From the NCBI GenBank assembly GCA_017542145.1, contig JAFXXQ010000047.1:1-64000 (forward strand): 64,000 nucleotides of DNA, in the 5' to 3' direction. Origin of the DNA: Bacteroidaceae bacterium (GTDB lineage Bacteria; Bacteroidota; Bacteroidia; Bacteroidales; Bacteroidaceae). The notes beneath the pieces are model-generated. The model ran no database searches and was not told the DNA's origin. It saw only the letters and a list, made by a program, of their open reading frames with translations. Both the position numbers and the translations under genes were made by a program. Shown here piece by piece: positions 50,495 through 63,546 of the stretch (position 1 is the stretch's first letter; every line of letters starts with the position of its first letter).

Positions 50495-51364
50495 TTAATG
50501 CGTTAGCTGATGACGCATTTTCCCCTTCAGTTCTTCTGAAACGGAAACCAACGGAAGACGAAGTACATCGTGGCACATTCCCTTAAGATTCAAGGCGGCT
50601 TTCACACCCGCAGGACTTCCCTCGGCAAACAGGAGGTCGCACCACTCGGCAAATCCAAAGTTTTCATCGCATTTCCCCTTATTTACCAACGCGCAAGCCT
50701 CGCTTGGAAAAAGATTACTGAGCACAGACACCACGCCATCAGCACCTAATGACATCAGCTGCGGAGTCAATTTATCGTCGCCACTAAGGACCTTGAATCC
50801 CTCAGGACGCTCGCGGATAATCTGTTCTATCTGAGGGACATTGCCCGAAGCCTCCTTTATGCCTATGATGCGGGAGCAATCACGAGCCAAGCGCAATGTG
50901 GTATCTGCCGTAAGGTTGACTCCTGTACGCGAAGGCACATTGTAGAGCACAATAGGTAGTGGTGAAGCCTCGGCTAACGTGCGATAATGGCGATAGAGCC
51001 CCTCCTGCGAGGGCTTATTATAATAAGGAGTAACGATGAGCAAGGCATCCATCCCTTCGAAGGTATCGGATTTCATACGCTTGAGCATGCCAGCTGTATC
51101 ATTACCTCCAAACCCCAGCAGTAAGGGAAGCCTGCCATCGACGATACGGACAATCGTTTCGCGTATCAAATGCTGTTCATCGTCTGTCAACGTAGGAGTC
51201 TCAGCGGTAGTGCCCAATACACAAAGGAAGTTTACCCCTGCTTCAATATTGCTGATGACCAAACGCTCCATAGCGCCCAAATCCACTTTGCCATCCCCAC
51301 AAAAAGGAGTCACAAGGGCTGTTCCCACGCCACAAAGTCCCACAAAAGCTTTGTTCTTATCCAT
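50495..51364 (-). CDS. dapA: 4-hydroxy-tetrahydrodipicolinate synthase
   Basis: 289 aa from MDKNKAFVGLCGVG. It condenses pyruvate with aspartate semialdehyde in lysine and diaminopimelate synthesis. Schiff-base lysine K170 in GIKEASG, catalytic Tyr141 in LYNVPSRTG, and the Thr pair in GTTAETPTL (52-53). The ATG at 51364 follows the promoter; a longer reading from 51415 would begin in it. Confidence 0.95.
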   Translation of the reverse strand: MDKNKAFVGLCGVGTALVTPFCGDGKVDLGAMERLVISNIEAGVNFLCVLGTTAETPTLTDDEQHLIRETIVRIVDGRLPLLLGFGGNDTAGMLKRMKSDTFEGMDALLIVTPYYNKPSQEGLYRHYRTLAEASPLPIVLYNVPSRTGVNLTADTTLRLARDCSRIIGIKEASGNVPQIEQIIRERPEGFKVLSGDDKLTPQLMSLGADGVVSVLSNLFPSEACALVNKGKCDENFGFAEWCDLLFAEGSPAGVKAALNLKGMCHDVLRLPLVSVSEELKGKMRHQLTH

Positions 51365-51384
51365 ATTATTACTCAAATTGTCGG

Positions 51385-51416
51385 CGAAGGTAGTGCAACC
51401 CACGCAAAAAAACAAA
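51385..51416 (-). promoter_or_regulatory. Promoter of dapA
   Basis: Reverse strand: TTTG (51416-51413), 20 bp, TACCTTCG (51392-51385), one mismatch in the -7 box. The ATG is about 20 bp downstream. Confidence 0.6.
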
Positions 51417-51457
51417 TCAATTTACCTTTTTTGTAGAAATACACGAATAGAATCCCA

Positions 51458-55995
<4,538 letters not shown>

Positions 55996-56025
55996 TTTTT
56001 ACAGTATCCAATTCCAAATTTGCGA

Positions 56026-56064
56026 CAAAAGTAGCACATTTTTTTGAAAAAAGCACTACTTTTG
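56026..56064. promoter_or_regulatory. Symmetrical divergent -7 boxes between the acyl-ACP ligase gene and trmD
   Basis: CAAAAGTA at 56026-56033 is TACTTTTG read leftward, 31 bp from the ligase start. TACTTTTG at 56057-56064 serves trmD, 23 bp from its ATG. Flanks CAAAAGTAGCAC and GCACTACTTTTG make an imperfect inverted repeat. Neither has a clear -33 box. Confidence 0.55.
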
Positions 56065-56086
56065 CAAATCAAAATAGATTTTTACG

Positions 56087-56764
56087 ATGCGCATTGACAT
56101 ACTCACCGTACTGCCTGAGATGATAGAGGGATTCTTCAATTGCTCCATCATGGCGCGGGCCCAAAAGAAGGGACTGGCGGAAATCGTCATCCACAATATC
56201 CGCGACTACACGACCGACAAGCACCACAAGACGGACGACTATCCCTTTGGAGGTAGCGCTGGTATGGTGATGAAAATCGAACCTATTGACCGTCTTATCA
56301 CTAAACTGAAAAGCGAGCGTGAGTACGACGACGTCATTTTCACTTCACCCGACGGCGAACGTTTCGACCAACGAATGGCGAACAGCCTCAGCCTCTGCAA
56401 CAACCTCATCATCCTTTGCGGGCACTTCAAAGGAATAGACTATCGTGTACGAGAGCACCTCATCACCCGCGAAGTGAGCATTGGTGACTATGTCCTGACA
56501 GGCGGCGAACTGGCAGCAGCAGCTATTGCCGACGCGACCGTGCGGCTCATCCCTGGCGTGCTGGGCGACGTAGGCTCGGCACTCGACGACTCCTTCCAAG
56601 ACGGGCTGCTCGACCATCCCGTCTATACCCGCCCAGCCGACTACAAGGGATGGTGTGTACCTGAGATTCTGCTCTCCGGCAACGAGGCGCTCATCCGCGA
56701 ATGGGAACTGAACCAGCAGATAGCCCGCACGCGCCGGCTTCGCCCCGACCTGCTGAAAGATTAA
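56087..56764 (+). CDS. trmD: tRNA (guanine37-N1)-methyltransferase
   Basis: 225 aa. Trefoil-knot SAM site: [20 protein letters not shown] and [37 protein letters not shown] and [20 protein letters not shown] are further TrmD blocks. It methylates G37 next to the anticodon and prevents frameshifting. Complete; stop two codons after RPDLLKD. Confidence 0.97.
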   Translation: MRIDILTVLPEMIEGFFNCSIMARAQKKGLAEIVIHNIRDYTTDKHHKTDDYPFGGSAGMVMKIEPIDRLITKLKSEREYDDVIFTSPDGERFDQRMANSLSLCNNLIILCGHFKGIDYRVREHLITREVSIGDYVLTGGELAAAAIADATVRLIPGVLGDVGSALDDSFQDGLLDHPVYTRPADYKGWCVPEILLSGNEALIREWELNQQIARTRRLRPDLLKD

Positions 56765-56769
56765 CAGAG

Positions 56770-58416
56770 TTACTTTAGTTTCCAGAGTTCTGCCTCAGCC
56801 TTTCGGACGACTGCGGCGGCATCAGTATCGTCAGCATAATTGTTGCCGGCGAAGGGTGCGAGAATGGCATCGAGTTTCTTCTGGACGGCAGGAGAGCCTT
56901 CGGCGCGAAGAATGCGGACTTTCTCATAGTCCTGAATGCCCTGCACGAGCCGCTCGAAGCGGATGCTGCTGCCCGTAGGATAGACCAGAAAACAGTCGCC
57001 ACTATACCAAGAGCCGAAACGGGTATCGGCACAAGGGTCTTTCATCCAACTATTGTATGCCCAGCGCAGGTAGCCGTCGAAACCCAGCGCGGCAGCATGC
57101 AGCCCGATGAAAGCCGATTCGGCAGGCGGCGAGAAGGTGAACGTGTTGGGGCGATCGGGCGAACAGCAGGTGTAGAACGTGGTACGCAGCCCATCGGCAC
57201 GTCGCTGGGCAGCAGCTTCGGCAGGCACATTTACGTGACGATAGCCCAGACTGATGTCGTACATCATCGACACCACCTCAGGCGAATAGTTGACGGCGCC
57301 CTCAATACGGTAGCCCGGATCGGCGCGTCGCAAGACTTCCCATGCTGCACGCAGCTGATCCATAGGGCGCTCGTCCATAGCGATACAGGTCTTCCCGAAC
57401 CATCCTTTTGCCTTCAGGTGACGTGCAAAGTCGGTAAGGAACGGCAGTATAAAGTCCTCGTAAGCCTTCTCGCCCGGGCGGCAGGCAAGCGTCTGCAACG
57501 TGCTTGACGCCATATCGAAATACTCGAAGCGATAGCCCCAAGGGACGATGGTGTAGCAGTCGATCTGCTCCGTCACGCCGCACGACATCATGAACTCTAT
57601 CCAACGGTCGAAGACCGTATAGTCGTACGTCCACGTACCGTCAACGCTCTTCATCTTCACAATCATGCTCTCGAAGGGGTCGTACGTCTGGCTGTTCCAC
57701 GGATGCTGTATGATGCTGGCGGTTATCACCTTTCCGCCGGCCTCGGCATACCGTTCCATAATGGGGCGCATACGTTCGAAGTGCTCCTTGCTCCAGAGCG
57801 GCACGTTGAAGTAACGGGCTACGGAGTAGGGATTCTGCCAGAGGTCGAGGTGGAACTTCCAGTCCTTCGGCTCAGGCAGCACGCGATTCGCAACGGTAAG
57901 CTTGACAGGCAGGCTCAACGTCGTGCCGCCGAACGTAACACTCACGGTACCACGATACCTCCCAGGCGCAGCATCACGCGGCACGCGGATGTCGAGCCAC
58001 ACGGGGCAAGTCGTATTAGCCTCCACGTGGCACGTCGGCTGGGGGTCGAGCCGATCGGCAACGATGCACGAGTCCTTGTGCAGCTTGCCGTAGCCGTCAG
58101 CCATCACATAGCGCACGAAGTAGCGCCGGATGCAGTCGGAGGGGATGACATTTTTCCCGTTCTTCAAATCGCTAACGCTGAGCGTAAGCTCCCCATCCTT
58201 GGGTGTCGAGAATACCGCCTGCGCACTTACCCTCTCTCCACGCCAGGCACGCAAATCAGGACTCTGCACTATCTTCTGAGCATTGCGAGCTTCGTGCTGA
58301 TCATAGCGAACATCCGTTGAGCCCCAGGTAAAAACGGGGTAATCCGTCTGCCCAAAGGCAGGCACACACATCACCAGCAATAAGAGCTGGAACAACAATG
58401 GCAATCTGTTCTTCAT
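56770..58416 (-). CDS. GH123-like / DUF4091 glycosidase
   Basis: 548 aa. Signal peptide (cleavage near AFG-QTD), N-terminal beta sandwich (to ~180) and a TIM-barrel-like catalytic domain. KTCIAMDERPMDQLRAAWEV contains an adjacent Asp-Glu pair like the catalytic DE of GH123 N-acetyl-beta-galactosaminidases, which use substrate-assisted catalysis. DGYLRWAYNSWMKDPCADTR and GDCFLVYPTGSSIRFERLVQ are DUF4091-type closing blocks. It probably trims host glycans or glycolipids; this assignment is by family. Convergent with trmD, with a 5-bp gap. Confidence 0.8.
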   Translation of the reverse strand: MKNRLPLLFQLLLLVMCVPAFGQTDYPVFTWGSTDVRYDQHEARNAQKIVQSPDLRAWRGERVSAQAVFSTPKDGELTLSVSDLKNGKNVIPSDCIRRYFVRYVMADGYGKLHKDSCIVADRLDPQPTCHVEANTTCPVWLDIRVPRDAAPGRYRGTVSVTFGGTTLSLPVKLTVANRVLPEPKDWKFHLDLWQNPYSVARYFNVPLWSKEHFERMRPIMERYAEAGGKVITASIIQHPWNSQTYDPFESMIVKMKSVDGTWTYDYTVFDRWIEFMMSCGVTEQIDCYTIVPWGYRFEYFDMASSTLQTLACRPGEKAYEDFILPFLTDFARHLKAKGWFGKTCIAMDERPMDQLRAAWEVLRRADPGYRIEGAVNYSPEVVSMMYDISLGYRHVNVPAEAAAQRRADGLRTTFYTCCSPDRPNTFTFSPPAESAFIGLHAAALGFDGYLRWAYNSWMKDPCADTRFGSWYSGDCFLVYPTGSSIRFERLVQGIQDYEKVRILRAEGSPAVQKKLDAILAPFAGNNYADDTDAAAVVRKAEAELWKLK

Positions 58417-58467
58417 AGTGACTTATGGTTTTACAGGGTATTTTTCACGCTATCACATTTCCTGCAG

Positions 58468-58475
58468 CAAAGATA
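58468..58475 (-). promoter_or_regulatory. -7 box of the GH123-like gene
   Basis: Read leftward it is TATCTTTG, 52 bp upstream of the ATG at 58416. No -33 at ideal spacing. Confidence 0.5.
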
Positions 58476-58845
58476 ACACCTTTTCTTCAGACAAACAACA
58501 AAACAGCCTCCGAAAATGAAAAAAAGCGTTCACCCCCGAAGACCGCCCATATTTAATAAGGTATGGTTACCCGCCTACTATCCCCATTCAGCAGATGTTT
58601 TCCAAAGACGAGGGGAACGAGAAAAAACACGCCCAAGGTAGGGAAAACGCGTTGGGTCACGTGTATCAACGTGTTGGGCCACGTGTATCAACGCGTTGAG
58701 CCACGTGTACCAACGCGTTGATACACCTAAAAAGACTTGCGCAAAAACAAATCGCCCATAGCATAAACTGGAGGAAGCAGAAAACTGCATACCCACATCA
58801 TTATTACAAATTCTTTCGTATTTGATAAAAAAAGTTTCGAATTGT
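58476..58845. other. Gene-free spacer upstream of glutamate dehydrogenase
   Basis: No coding sequence is supported. The only structure seen is the 22-bp array at 58647-58726; the rest is AT-rich with no clear hairpin. Confidence 0.5.
58647..58726. repeat. 22-bp tandem array with nested palindromes
   Basis: Units at 58647, 58669 and 58691, each 22 bp (consensus ACGCGTTGGGCCACGTGTATCA at most four changes), plus a 14-bp partial. Each unit holds two perfect palindromes, ACGCGT or ACGTGT variants and CACGTG, and TGTATCAACGCGTTGATACA recurs across unit borders as an inverted motif. Confidence 0.75.
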
Positions 58846-58876
58846 TTTGCAGATTCCATTTTTTGCAGTAATTTTG
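58846..58876 (+). promoter_or_regulatory. Promoter of glutamate dehydrogenase
   Basis: TTTG at 58846-58849, 19 bp, TAATTTTG at 58869-58876. Leader about 70 nt to the ATG at 58952. Confidence 0.7.
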
Positions 58877-58951
58877 CAGGGAAATTAGAAAGAAGTTAGT
58901 TTGTCGAAAGGCACAAAACTGAATAAAAACATTCTAATAGGTATTAGTCAT

Positions 58952-60286
58952 ATGAAAGCAGAAGAAGTGCTTGCTCAGCTTAAAGAGCGTTTTCCCGGCG
59001 AGCCGGAGTATTATCAGGCAGTAGGCGAAGTCCTCCGCACCATCGAGGACGAGTACAACCGCCACCCTGAGTTTGAGGAGACCAATCTGGTGGAGCGTCT
59101 GTGCATCCCCGACCGTATCGTCCAGTTCCGCGTGACCTGGACAGACGACGCAGGGCGCGTGCGCACCAACATGGGCTACCGCATCCAGCACTCAAATGCC
59201 ATCGGCCCGTACAAGGGCGGCATCCGCTTCCACGCTTCGGTGAACCCAAGCATCCTGAAGTTCCTCGCCTTCGAGCAGACGTTCAAGAACTCGCTCACCA
59301 CCCTGCCTATGGGCGGCGCCAAGGGCGGCTCGGACTTCAGCCCAAGAGGAAAGAGCAAGAACGAGGTCATGCGCTTCTGCCAGGCCTTCGTCACCGAACT
59401 GTGGCGCAACATTGGCCCTGACACGGACGTTCCTGCAGGCGACATCGGTGTGGGAGGACGCGAAGTGGGATTCATGTTCGGCATGTACAAGAAACTGACG
59501 CGTGAATTCACAGGAACCTTCACCGGCAAGGGACGCGACTTCGGCGGCTCGCTCATCCGTCCTGAGGCAACGGGCTATGGCAATGTCTACTTCCTCCAGG
59601 AAATGCTGAAGACGCGCGGCGAAGACGTGAAGGGCAAGAGCGTGCTTATCTCCGGCGCAGGCAACGTGGCCCAGTACACAGCCGAGAAAGTCCTGCAGCT
59701 GGGCGGCAAGGTGCTCACCATGAGCGACTCTGACGGCTACATCTACGACCCCGACGGCATCGACCGTGAGAAGCTTGACTACATCATGGAGCTCAAGAAC
59801 GACTACCGCGGACGTATCAAGGAATATGCTGACAAATACGGCTGCAAATATGTCGCCAAGGCTCGTCCCTGGGGAGAGAAGGCCGACATTGCCCTGCCCT
59901 GCGCCACGCAGAATGAAATCAATGGCGACGAGGCCCGCACGCTGGTGGCCAACGGCGTCATTGCCGTCAGCGAAGGCGCCAACATGCCCTCGACTGCCGA
60001 AGCCGTGAGCGTATTCCAGGAAGCCCGCATCCTCTACTGCCCGGGCAAAGCCTCTAATGCAGGCGGCGTGAGCGTCAGCGGACTGGAGATGAGCCAGAAC
60101 TCGGAGCGTCTCAGCTGGAGCGCCGAAGAGGTGGATCATCGTCTGCACGAAATCATGTGCAACATCCACGCCTCGTGCGTCAAATACGGACGCCAGCCCG
60201 ACGGTTACATCGACTACGTGAAGGGTGCCAACATCGCCGGCTTCATGAAGGTCGCCCGCGCCATGATGGCTCAGGGAATCGTATAA
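58952..60286 (+). CDS. gdhA: NADP-type glutamate dehydrogenase
   Basis: 444 aa from MKAEEVLAQLKERF, the usual length of the hexameric NADP enzyme. It interconverts 2-oxoglutarate plus ammonia and glutamate. Substrate-binding GPYKGGIRFHASVN with the conserved lysine, PMGGAKGGSDFSPRGKS, DVPAGDIGVGGREVGFM, and Rossmann motif LISGAGNVAQYTAEK. An upstream TTG would add 17 residues and was not used. Ends in a strong terminator. Confidence 0.95.
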   Translation: MKAEEVLAQLKERFPGEPEYYQAVGEVLRTIEDEYNRHPEFEETNLVERLCIPDRIVQFRVTWTDDAGRVRTNMGYRIQHSNAIGPYKGGIRFHASVNPSILKFLAFEQTFKNSLTTLPMGGAKGGSDFSPRGKSKNEVMRFCQAFVTELWRNIGPDTDVPAGDIGVGGREVGFMFGMYKKLTREFTGTFTGKGRDFGGSLIRPEATGYGNVYFLQEMLKTRGEDVKGKSVLISGAGNVAQYTAEKVLQLGGKVLTMSDSDGYIYDPDGIDREKLDYIMELKNDYRGRIKEYADKYGCKYVAKARPWGEKADIALPCATQNEINGDEARTLVANGVIAVSEGANMPSTAEAVSVFQEARILYCPGKASNAGGVSVSGLEMSQNSERLSWSAEEVDHRLHEIMCNIHASCVKYGRQPDGYIDYVKGANIAGFMKVARAMMAQGIV

Positions 60287-60349
60287 GAACAAGGAATAAG
60301 AAACAAACCATAGCAAAACATATATCATTATTTCTTCGTAAGCATGTTG

Positions 60350-60385
60350 ATGGAGCCCGACAGCGATGTCCGGCTCCATTTTTTT
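60350..60385 (+). terminator. Intrinsic terminator after gdhA
   Basis: ATGGAGCC (60350-60357) pairs with GGCTCCAT (60372-60379), followed by a run of T to 60385. Confidence 0.85.
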
Positions 60386-60427
60386 CATTTTATTTTCGTT
60401 TTCATTTCACGTTCTCCATTTTTATTG

Positions 60428-60435
60428 TATCTTTG
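60428..60435 (+). promoter_or_regulatory. -7 box of the thiamin-uptake operon
   Basis: TATCTTTG, exact consensus, immediately ahead of the riboswitch, so the transcript should begin almost at the aptamer. No clear -33 box. Confidence 0.55.
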
Positions 60436-60443
60436 CAGCCGAA

Positions 60444-60514
60444 ACATCGCATAGGGGTGCCACGAGGCTGAGATTATACCCTTGAACCTGATGCGGATAA
60501 TACCGACGTAGGAA
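60444..60514 (+). promoter_or_regulatory. TPP (thiamin pyrophosphate) riboswitch
   Basis: All THI-box signatures occur in order: GGGGTGCC (60454-60461), CTGAGA (60468-60473), ACCC (60478-60481), GAACCTGAT (60484-60492), CGGATAATACCG (60494-60505) and GTAGGA (60508-60513). The receptor ATG at 60515 starts one base later. There is no room for a terminator or separate expression platform, so control is probably at translation initiation: the 3' strand of helix P1 leads directly into the AUG. Confidence 0.95.
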
Positions 60515-62746
60515 ATGAAAAAATTACTTCTATTGGTGTGCCTGCTGCCGGCACTCAACATGGCAGCCGAGAGTGAAGGTACGGACAGCATCGCAAAAAG
60601 CGTGGCGCTGGACGAAGTGTTAATCAAGACAAATGCCGTCAGCCGCACGGTACCCATGGCCATGCAGACGCTGGAGGGACGCGAGTTGCGCGAAAGCGAC
60701 ACAGGGCGCGACCTGCCGTGGCTTCTGATGATGACCCCGTCTGTGGTCACATCTTCCGACAACGGTTTGGGGCTGGGACTTACCAGCTTCCGCATCCGCG
60801 GCACCGATGCATCCCGCATCAACCTGACGTATGACGGCGTAGCGCTGAACAGTCCCGAAGACCAAACTGTCTTCTGGGCCAACATGAATGCCTTCGCCGG
60901 AAGCGTTGAGGCCATTCAGGTGCAACGCGGCGTGGGAACCAGCACCAATGGAAGCGGAGCCTTCGGCGCCACCGTCACTATGCTTTCGCAGAAACCATCC
61001 TTCAAGCCCTCCACACAGATTTATTTACGCGGGGGCAGCTACGGCACCTGGCAATACACCGCCAAAGGCAGCACCGGACTGCTGGCCAAGCATTGGGTAG
61101 CCGAAGGGCGCTACTCGCAGACGCTCACCGACGGATACATCGACCGTACGGCAGGCAATCTGGGCACGCATTATGCTGCCATCAACTATTATGACGACGA
61201 CCTCGTCGTCCAGCTGAAGAACTTCGGAAGCTTCGAGTACACGGGGCAGGCATGGAACGGCGTTCCCTCCGACTCCATCGCCGCTGGCAACCGCACATAC
61301 AACAACCTCGGCGAGCACATCGACGACAACGGCCATACTGTATGGAAACCCACCACCGACAACTATGTGCAGAACAATACACAACTCAGCTTTGTCTATA
61401 CACCCTCAAATAGCCTGCAACTGCATGGCGTGTTCCACTACACCTTTGGCCGAGGCTACTACGACGATTATAAAGCCGACGCCAAATACTATAAATTCCG
61501 TCTGGACAGCTACGAGGACAAAGACGGCCATATCGTCAGCAAGGGCGACCTCATCCGCCAGAAATGGCTGCGTAACCACAATATGGGCGGAATCTTCGAC
61601 ATCCGTTACACGACGCAGCGTCTCAGCCTCATCAGCGGGCTCTCGTTCAGCCATTTCATTGGGGCGCACTGGGGCTTGGTACCCTTTGCCCGCAACTACC
61701 CTAAGCCGCTCGAAGGGCATTTCTACGACAGCGATGCCACGAAGAGCGACGCAACCGCTTTTGCCAAGGCAGAATACAGTCTCTCGCGCCATCTGCTGGC
61801 CTACGCCGATATGCAGTTCCGCTATATCGACTACCGAATTACGGGCATGAACGACAAGTTCTACGACGACCACTCGCAGCAGCCACTCAACGTTCACGAG
61901 CGGTTCCCCTTCTTCAACCCCAAAGCTGGACTGAGCTGGCGCGCCACCAATCACACCTTCTATGCCTCGTATGCCCGTGCACACCGCGAGCCAACCCGCA
62001 ACGATTACACCGATGCCGGCACCAGCGACAAGCCCCTGCCCGAGACACTCAATGACATCGAGGCCGGCTACCAGTTCCATTGGCAGAGGGGCAAGGCCAC
62101 GGTCATCCATGCCGGCATCAACGCTTACCTGATGGACTACGACAACCAGCTCATCCAGACAGGGCAACTCAGCGACATCGGCGAGGCATTAGCCACCAAC
62201 GTAGCCGACTCTTACCGCCACGGCATCGAACTGACTGCGGGGTTCAAACACGGACTAATGGACCTTATTGGGAACTGTACCATCAGCGAGAACAAAATTA
62301 TCAACTTCACCGAATACATCGACAACTGGGAGGGCGACCCCGTCAAGATCAATTACCCCCAGACAGACCTCGCCTTCTCCCCTGCCCTCACAGCCGGAGG
62401 CCTTCTGCGGATAGGTAACGAAAAGACGTGGGGAAGCCTCAGCACACGCTATGTCGGACGGCAGTTCCTCGACAACACCAGCTGTGCCGATCGTAGCATC
62501 GCCCCCTACTGCGTCAGCGATCTGCAGTTGGGCCACGCCTTCCGCTGGCAGCACTACTACGACAAGAGCACCGACTTCGAACTGACGCTCAACGTCAATA
62601 ACCTCTTCAATGCCCATTATGCCACAGGCGGATGGATCTACACGGCCGTCGGCTACGGCTATACCCCCGAAAACCGTTACCGCGAAGACGGCCTCTTTGT
62701 CCAGGCCCCGCTCACCGCATTCCTCTCCTTAGCCATAAAGATTTAG
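60515..62746 (+). CDS. TonB-dependent outer-membrane receptor, probably for thiamin
   Basis: 743 aa with a signal peptide (MKKLLLLVCLLPALNMAAES). The plug domain (~30-160) has DLPWLLMMTPSVV, FRIRGTDASRINLTYDGVAL and VQVQRGVGTSTNGSGAFGAT (here IQVQRGVGTSTNGS). The 22-strand barrel ends in a Phe-less but typical LTAFLSLAIKI. It lacks the SusC-type N-terminal carboxypeptidase-like domain, so it belongs to the classical receptor class. Position right behind a TPP riboswitch and in front of PnuT indicates uptake of thiamin or its phosphate across the outer membrane. Confidence 0.9.
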   Translation: MKKLLLLVCLLPALNMAAESEGTDSIAKSVALDEVLIKTNAVSRTVPMAMQTLEGRELRESDTGRDLPWLLMMTPSVVTSSDNGLGLGLTSFRIRGTDASRINLTYDGVALNSPEDQTVFWANMNAFAGSVEAIQVQRGVGTSTNGSGAFGATVTMLSQKPSFKPSTQIYLRGGSYGTWQYTAKGSTGLLAKHWVAEGRYSQTLTDGYIDRTAGNLGTHYAAINYYDDDLVVQLKNFGSFEYTGQAWNGVPSDSIAAGNRTYNNLGEHIDDNGHTVWKPTTDNYVQNNTQLSFVYTPSNSLQLHGVFHYTFGRGYYDDYKADAKYYKFRLDSYEDKDGHIVSKGDLIRQKWLRNHNMGGIFDIRYTTQRLSLISGLSFSHFIGAHWGLVPFARNYPKPLEGHFYDSDATKSDATAFAKAEYSLSRHLLAYADMQFRYIDYRITGMNDKFYDDHSQQPLNVHERFPFFNPKAGLSWRATNHTFYASYARAHREPTRNDYTDAGTSDKPLPETLNDIEAGYQFHWQRGKATVIHAGINAYLMDYDNQLIQTGQLSDIGEALATNVADSYRHGIELTAGFKHGLMDLIGNCTISENKIINFTEYIDNWEGDPVKINYPQTDLAFSPALTAGGLLRIGNEKTWGSLSTRYVGRQFLDNTSCADRSIAPYCVSDLQLGHAFRWQHYYDKSTDFELTLNVNNLFNAHYATGGWIYTAVGYGYTPENRYREDGLFVQAPLTAFLSLAIKI

Positions 62747-62750
62747 GAAA

Positions 62751-63392
62751 ATGTTCTGGGACATACTTCAATACATCGGACTGTTTGCCAGTTTTCTCTA
62801 CCTTTGGCTGGAATTTCACCAGCGTCCGGCCATGTGGATTGTCAGTGCCACCTGTTCAGCCATCTATGCAAGCATCTACTGCCATGCACAGATATATGGC
62901 GACATGAGTTTCTCACTTTTCAACATCTGCATGTGCGCCTATGGTTTTTGGAAGTGGATGAATAAGAAGACCACGCTCCAGCCGGTCACCGATGCCACGG
63001 GGCAGTCATCCACCGGTTCGCCCAATAAAAAGGAGATCGTCTATCGCCATTTCCGTTTAGGAGAGTTCGGCGTAGTAATGTTGGTGACAGCAGCCATTTG
63101 GCTGGCTATTTACCTTATACTGAAGTATCTGACCAATTCTCCCGTACCAGCCTTGGATGCCTTCACCACCACGCTCAACATCGTAGGCACGTGGGTGCTG
63201 GCGCAGAAGATCATCGAGGTCTGGGGATATTGGTTCCTGGTGAATCTTGTCTCTATCTATCTTTACATGAAGCGAGGGCTCCATTTCACCACCATTCTGC
63301 TTTATACCTTCTACCTTTGCGCCTCGGTTTATGGCTGGTGGAAGTGGCGGCACTACGGTCGACTAGAATCCAAAGGCGTGAAAAACCCGTAA
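62751..63392 (+). CDS. pnuT: PnuT/PnuC-family inner-membrane transporter (thiamin)
   Basis: 213 aa with seven hydrophobic segments. PnuC-fold signatures: WLEFHQRPAMWIVSATCSAI, GDMSFSLFNICMCAYGFWKW, LNIVGTWVLAQKIIEVWGYW, FLVNLVSIYLYMKRGL. Family members carry nicotinamide riboside (PnuC), riboflavin (PnuX) or thiamin (PnuT) by facilitated diffusion with trapping by phosphorylation. The riboswitch-controlled operon argues for thiamin. Four bases after the receptor stop. A thiamin pyrophosphokinase often follows in Bacteroidota but is absent here. Confidence 0.9.
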   Translation: MFWDILQYIGLFASFLYLWLEFHQRPAMWIVSATCSAIYASIYCHAQIYGDMSFSLFNICMCAYGFWKWMNKKTTLQPVTDATGQSSTGSPNKKEIVYRHFRLGEFGVVMLVTAAIWLAIYLILKYLTNSPVPALDAFTTTLNIVGTWVLAQKIIEVWGYWFLVNLVSIYLYMKRGLHFTTILLYTFYLCASVYGWWKWRHYGRLESKGVKNP

Positions 63393-63395
63393 GGG

Positions 63396-63418
63396 GGGAA
63401 CGCCCTTATTGCGTTCCC
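63396..63418. terminator. Hairpin between convergent genes
   Basis: GGGAACGC (63396-63403), loop CCTTATT, GCGTTCCC (63411-63418): an 8-bp perfect stem four bases after the PnuT stop. No T-run follows, so its strength is uncertain. Confidence 0.5.
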
Positions 63419-63439
63419 AAGAGCCTTCCGTCTTCTCTA

Positions 63440-63538
63440 TCAGTCGCCTTCTGTCCTGATTACCACCTGCTGCAGCCCTGGGAAAGCACAGAAACTCCCG
63501 ACAATCGTCAGAACCAGAAACATGGAACCCTTTTTCAT
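63440..63538 (-). CDS. Possible 32-residue hydrophobic small protein
   Basis: ATG at 63538, stop at 63440. Protein MKKGSMFLVLTIVGSFCAFP then GLQQVVIRTEGD. It has a lysine-rich start and one hydrophobic segment, as small membrane proteins do. It begins eight bases after the stop of the PhnP-like gene on the same strand, as in an operon. No family recognised; coding status unproven. Confidence 0.3.
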   Translation of the reverse strand: MKKGSMFLVLTIVGSFCAFPGLQQVVIRTEGD

Positions 63539-63546
63539 GCCTCTTT

